A DNA stretch of 64,000 bases from Allium sativum. Lineage: Eukaryota > Streptophyta > Magnoliopsida > Asparagales > Amaryllidaceae. Every line of letters begins with the position of its first letter. Position 1 is the first letter of the stretch. Where the stretch lies: contig CM060922.1 of assembly GCA_030737875.1 (NCBI GenBank), positions 304,039,456-304,103,455 on the forward strand. The letters are read 5' to 3'. This document shows, one piece after another, positions 59,728 through 64,000 of the stretch. The notes under the pieces are model-generated. The model had not been told where the DNA came from, did not search any database, and worked only from the letters and a program-made list of their open reading frames with translations. The position numbers and the translations under genes were made by a program.

Positions 59728-61044
59728 TCAAGGCATAAACCCATGCTCCTGAAAGTAACTTGCGATGCGCTCGTCTATTTCCTGTTGCATCTGGGTTTTT
59801 CGCCAATCCATCAACTCATTCATCTGCTCTTGCATCTGACTATAGTCGCCTCCTCCATCGACCTCTTATAAGCACGCTGAACATCCTGTGAAATAAATAA
59901 GTTTATTTTAAAGTTATTTAATCATATTTTTACTATGTTGTGTTAAGCATGTATTTTCCCTTAACTTGTATTCTTGGTTTACATATTTATAAACACTCAT
60001 AATTGCCGTAATTTATATCTAGAAAAAGTCTTACCTCCTGATTGCCAAAACCATATCGCCTTCCTCTGTTAGGCGGATCAGTGATAGAATGCCATATGCT
60101 ATCAGAATCTGCAACTGTAAGCTCCTGTCCAGTAGCCTCTATCATTCTAGCAACCTCTGCATCATACTTCCCCTGCAATAGCAATATAATTTTAAGACAA
60201 ATGCCATAAAATTTACTTAGATACTGTGATATGGACGAGTATGAAACATTTTAATTCATACGGATAAGCATATTACCATTACACATTCACTCTTCGGATC
60301 CGCCCAGTCATACGTAACATTTCCTTCTTCATCAGTGTGCTCCACCGCATGTGTGTGTCTAAATATGTCTGCCAGCGAAGGCTCTTTTCCGTGCTTTATA
60401 AACTAAGTACATATACAGTAATAAAATTATTAAAGATAAGACATGACTATATACGCTAAGTTTTTATCTGAACATGTACTACAAATATTTAAAATTTATA
60501 CCAAATCTCTTCTGTGCTGTTGGAATGATTTTGAGCCACCTCAGTGTAGAGCGGGATTCTTTTCTCTATTTGTTTTGTTTCTAGCTGCTACTTTCTATTA
60601 AATTTGATACACGATGATGTAAAATAATGCAATCAATAATATAAATGTGAATACTATTATTAAATCTTACTTTAGCTTCTTCCGTGTCCCAGTACTTTTG
60701 AAAGTCTGCCCAAACATCATCACTCATAAATTGAGGTTTTTTTTATATTTCTTTGCTCTAGAAATTGTCTTTCAATAATTCTTGCGCATCTTCATATTCC
60801 AATAACTCAAAAATGTGGGCATGTCCTGCTCCTCAACACGTACGACAGTCTGCATATTACATTTATTTTTAATTATTCCCAGTATATTAATTTTTAATAT
60901 TAGTATAAAATATACTTACCAATAAATCAGCTAAAATGATATTCTTATTATGTGTTGGGATACTATCCCAATGCTGCCAAGCACCCTGCATTCTACTTAT
61001 GTAAGACTGCCTAGATACTTCTAAAATGAACTCCGATGGCTCAG
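59728..61044 (-). pseudogene. CACTA transposase-associated protein (Transposase_24 / Ptta type), decayed multi-exon gene
   Basis: Minus-strand pieces match the plant Ptta/En/Spm (Transposase_24) family. In order: GAWQHWDSIP (about 60960-60985), MSDDVWADFQKYWD (60680-60730), KEPSLADIFRHTH and DEEGNVTYDWADP (60290-60400), then ATGQELTVADSDSIW and RGRRYGFGNQE (60040-60170), and a coiled-coil-like tail MQEQMNELMDWRKTQMQQE (59770-59850) ending at a TGA at 59728-59730. Splice-like edges remain, for example donor GAG-GTAAGA near 60033 and acceptor CACAG near 59890. Several frames are broken, so it is a pseudogene. The upstream part is cut by LTR A3. The exact role of this family in transposition is unsettled. 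Confidence 0.78.
61040..61044. repeat. Candidate left target duplication of A3
   Basis: The pentamer ctcag precedes TGTAACGAACC. The partner is outside the window, so this is unverified. Confidence 0.35.
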
Positions 61045-64000
61045 TGTAACGAACCGGGATTTTCGACTCCGAAAATCAACATCAAACTACCATGTTGACC
61101 ATTCAGACATCGAACATTCCAGATCATTAATAGAAAGAAATTAGAGGGTGAGATAAGAAAGAAAGAAATATTAGAATAGAAGAAGAAGAAGAAGAAACAC
61201 CACACAACACAGAGTCTCACATCGCAGCGGAACAAAATATAATACAGAAATAATCTTTATTGAGAACCTTTAAAATACTTACAATATCAGAGTACACATC
61301 TGGACAGTGATAATAATCTGTCCTCATACAACACACAGCGGAATACTAGTAATAACATACGTCTGGACTCTTCCAGCTCGTCCCTTCACAGCAGTCGATA
61401 ACCTGAACCTGTACAACCCGGTCTAACCCGAGCATTTACAAAACACCGGGTCAGTCTGGTGAACCAGAGTGAGATAAACTCGCACAGTATAAGGGTAATC
61501 ATCCAATCATGATTTTTAAGTTCAAAATCTTTTCGAAAGAAAAGGATAATCGTAAGACCAAATCCACACATAAACACGGACGGTTTTTACCTTACGATAA
61601 CCCAAAACATTTTTGAAACCAATATCCTTTCTGATATTATAATAATGTCTAAATACAAGTAAATAACAATCTAGTGGAACGCTTGCATCTCACGCTCCAC
61701 ATATATAGTATACAATCAAAACCCGCAGGCACTTATTGGAAATTGGATTCCAACTTGACAAGGTATGGGTCCACCTTCCGATCGTGTATCTCTAGAGACG
61801 AATACACTGGGTTCAACAAGAACTTCTTGCAACCCGGCCCTCACATGACCGACCACTCATTTCGCTTGAGTGTATCGAATGTATACCACCGACGGTTGGG
61901 ATCAGCAACCGTCTCCCGACAAGGGACAGCATCGAAACATAGATTTAAGAAACAAATAGGAATTTCTCTAGATAGGTTATTATACACCCTAATGGGAGCG
62001 ACCCACATAGCCATGCTGCCTGCCCGATTTTTGTCATTTCCCGGTTGATGAGGCTTGAGGCTTAGTTTAGCTTTTGAACATCTGGTCATCATTCACTTTG
62101 AATGCCACATCGTCAAATCCATCAGATATCACTAATTGATATCCACAAAAATACTCTAGCTGGAAGCTAAGAGAACGGCAACTCCCTGCCAACAACTATC
62201 GTACGTTTGAAGAAGTCAACGTACGTGACCCTTTGGAAATACTCTGTCAGACATTCGTCCATATACGTCATCCAGGAACAGGATGAACCGAAGGCACTCT
62301 CCTATCGCATCCATATAGGAATCACCCCATGGATCAGTAGCGAGAAGTCCTTGCAACCCCGTAGATTCCAACTACGACAGAATCACAGCTTATCTCTACT
62401 TGCCAGGTAGAGAATATTAGTGGTTCTTCCGTTTATGAAAATCAACGGTCTTCAATGCTCCATCTCGATCATCTTCTGATATCTTCACCTATTTGTTGGT
62501 CGGAATGGTTTTCGAATATAAATTCGATCCCGGTCTTTCCGTACCAACAATCGTATTGGACAGATTTGATAGTCGGTGTTTTAACTATCAAAATATACAG
62601 TGTTTCAATCATGACACTCCAATGAGTTCACTGATTCAGTATTTTGCATCATTTGGCCTTTAACATACTGATTTGCTTTTTGTTAAATTGAAATTTCAAA
62701 TTCTTTTAAATATTCAAAAATATGATATTTGAATAACTCTAATTGATTAATTAACATTCGTCTTAACTCCATTCGCTTGACTCTAGATCACAGCGATCAC
62801 AATGGTTACGCTTGATTCCCTCAGGAAACATCCGACTGCCGTAGGCTATCTGCAGCCCTGCGAATTACGCTAGCAGTCGTACTAAATGGCAACTTAGCCG
62901 AATAACTATGTTTGGCTAATTCTATCTCAAATAACTATATTCAATTTCCCATTTTGAAATCTCATTTAAAATTCTCCTTTTTACTTGACCTCGTTTTTAA
63001 ATAACGTTAATGTAAAATTAACGTCTTAACACTTTGAATCTCACTTAAAACCTCTGGTTTATAATAAACCCTTTTATCGTAATCTCCTTTCACTTAATTC
63101 ATATAATTGAGTACGTTTATTCCTTTCACCATTCAATTGGCTTGCATCTCACATTCGGTAACCTTTTAAATGAACTCCCATAAATTCCTAGATTTATCAT
63201 TAATTACAATAATAACTTATTTCAATCATTAACTACTTCAGTAGTTAATCCCTTTATTAACTAAATTAAATATTAAATCCCTTTTAAAGCCTTATTTAAA
63301 TTCAAACAATATTCATTTAACTATTTTAGTCAAAACACATTAACTTGATAAACAATTCTAACTCCAAACGGTCGATTTAATTAACTCAAAAACTTGATTA
63401 CCTCATTAACCGATTTCAACAATCCTCGCTTTAAATTAATAATTAATTTAAATAGATTCTAATTATTTGTTTTCTTTATAAAACAAATTTTCAAGGTTTT
63501 ACCATTTAATTCATTTCTTATTCTTCAACTGGTAAATCTAATTAACATCAACATTTGCTTTGCAAAATAAATTCATAACAAATCAAAGTCTTAAACAAAT
63601 AAAATATTTATTTATTTTTCTTAAATAACTTTTATTCAAATAATATAATTCAAATCTAACTCTGGTTATACAATAAATTTTATAACTTCAACTCTATCGA
63701 TTCACCTGACGGTGAATCACTGTCTATAACCCGATTGATTTTAAAGGCCATACTCTGCCAAACACTTTAACCAATATCACTTATTGGTTCCAACCAAACA
63801 GATGTTGAATATTCAATTAATAATCAACCATCAAATCCATCACACAAACAGATCAGTTCATATATGATAATATGAAAATAAATAATACATTTGAGGAATC
63901 CGGTTGGATCCCTCCAACCTGTTCTTCCCTGTATTCAAATGGTTATCTCAAATCAGACGGTTCAGTTTTGTTTAACTGATAACACTAAATAGCAACCATT
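61045..64000 (-). mobile_element. LTR A3 (partial, runs off the window)
   Basis: It starts TGTAACGAACCGGG on the plus strand and follows A1 and A2: AGAAGAAGAAG at about 61180, TTCCGCTG word, poly(A) signal (plus-strand TTTATT, 61256-61261), the CTGGT-tc-ACCAG hairpin (61455-61466), the GCTTGCATCTCACG block (61681), and the GAGGAATCC hairpin (63893-63914). No PBS lies at its left edge, so it enters the CACTA transposase gene directly. Whether it is a solo LTR or the 3' LTR of a full element cannot be told. Confidence 0.82.

Overview
The window reads as an intergenic, transposable-element-only stretch of a flowering-plant nuclear genome, probably a dicot with a large repeat-rich genome. It is very AT-rich. 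I see Ty3/gypsy chromovirus remnants primed by initiator-tRNA-Met-type sites, a CACTA transposon with plant-type transposase exons, 5-bp target-site duplications, and many TGG-to-TAG or other transition mutations typical of methylated repeats. I found no convincing host gene, tRNA, rRNA, CRISPR array or prokaryotic feature. The species cannot be named from this sequence.

Layout, left half (1-32595). One old Tekay/Del-like Ty3/gypsy element on the minus strand (called D0) runs from left of the window to 32595. Its 3' LTR is cut by a non-autonomous element A1 (1-8297: 5.6-kb LTRs, 1.4-kb non-coding interior). Its decayed pol lies at 9082-11835 (protease, RT, integrase, chromodomain-type tail; RNase H missing). 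Its gag is interrupted by an LTR of the same family as A1 (A2, 12315-15157 plus 26004-28845). A2 is itself split by the complete non-autonomous element C (15158-25998, plus strand, TSD aactc). D0 resumes at about 28865, with its PBS and its 5' LTR at 29029-32595.

Middle (32596-43531). This is unclassified AT-rich DNA containing a 2.3-kb island extremely dense in the word TGCA. It is interrupted by a solo LTR H (38036-42628, plus strand, TSD ttata).

Right half (43532-64000). A CACTA (En/Spm) transposon begins at 43532 and carries a decayed Transposase_24-type gene at 59728-61044 on the minus strand. Nested in it is a second D-family element (D-II, 44142-59603, minus, TSD catac/tatac). The 3' LTR of D-II holds a solo LTR F (46732-53192, TSD taaca). 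Another A-family LTR (A3) starts at 61045 and runs off the window.

The most interesting pattern is in the LTRs. Five LTR families with little overall sequence similarity (A, C, D, F, H) are 3.6-6.5 kb long and appear to be mostly R region. They contain ordered arrays of short hairpins whose stem sequences change while the hairpin design is kept. They also share a few structured modules: a covarying double stem-loop (D and H), a 105-bp block (C and H), and a small hairpin followed by GACC about 375-425 nt from the 3' end of the LTR in every family. This suggests modular, RNA-structure-rich LTRs traded among non-autonomous elements.
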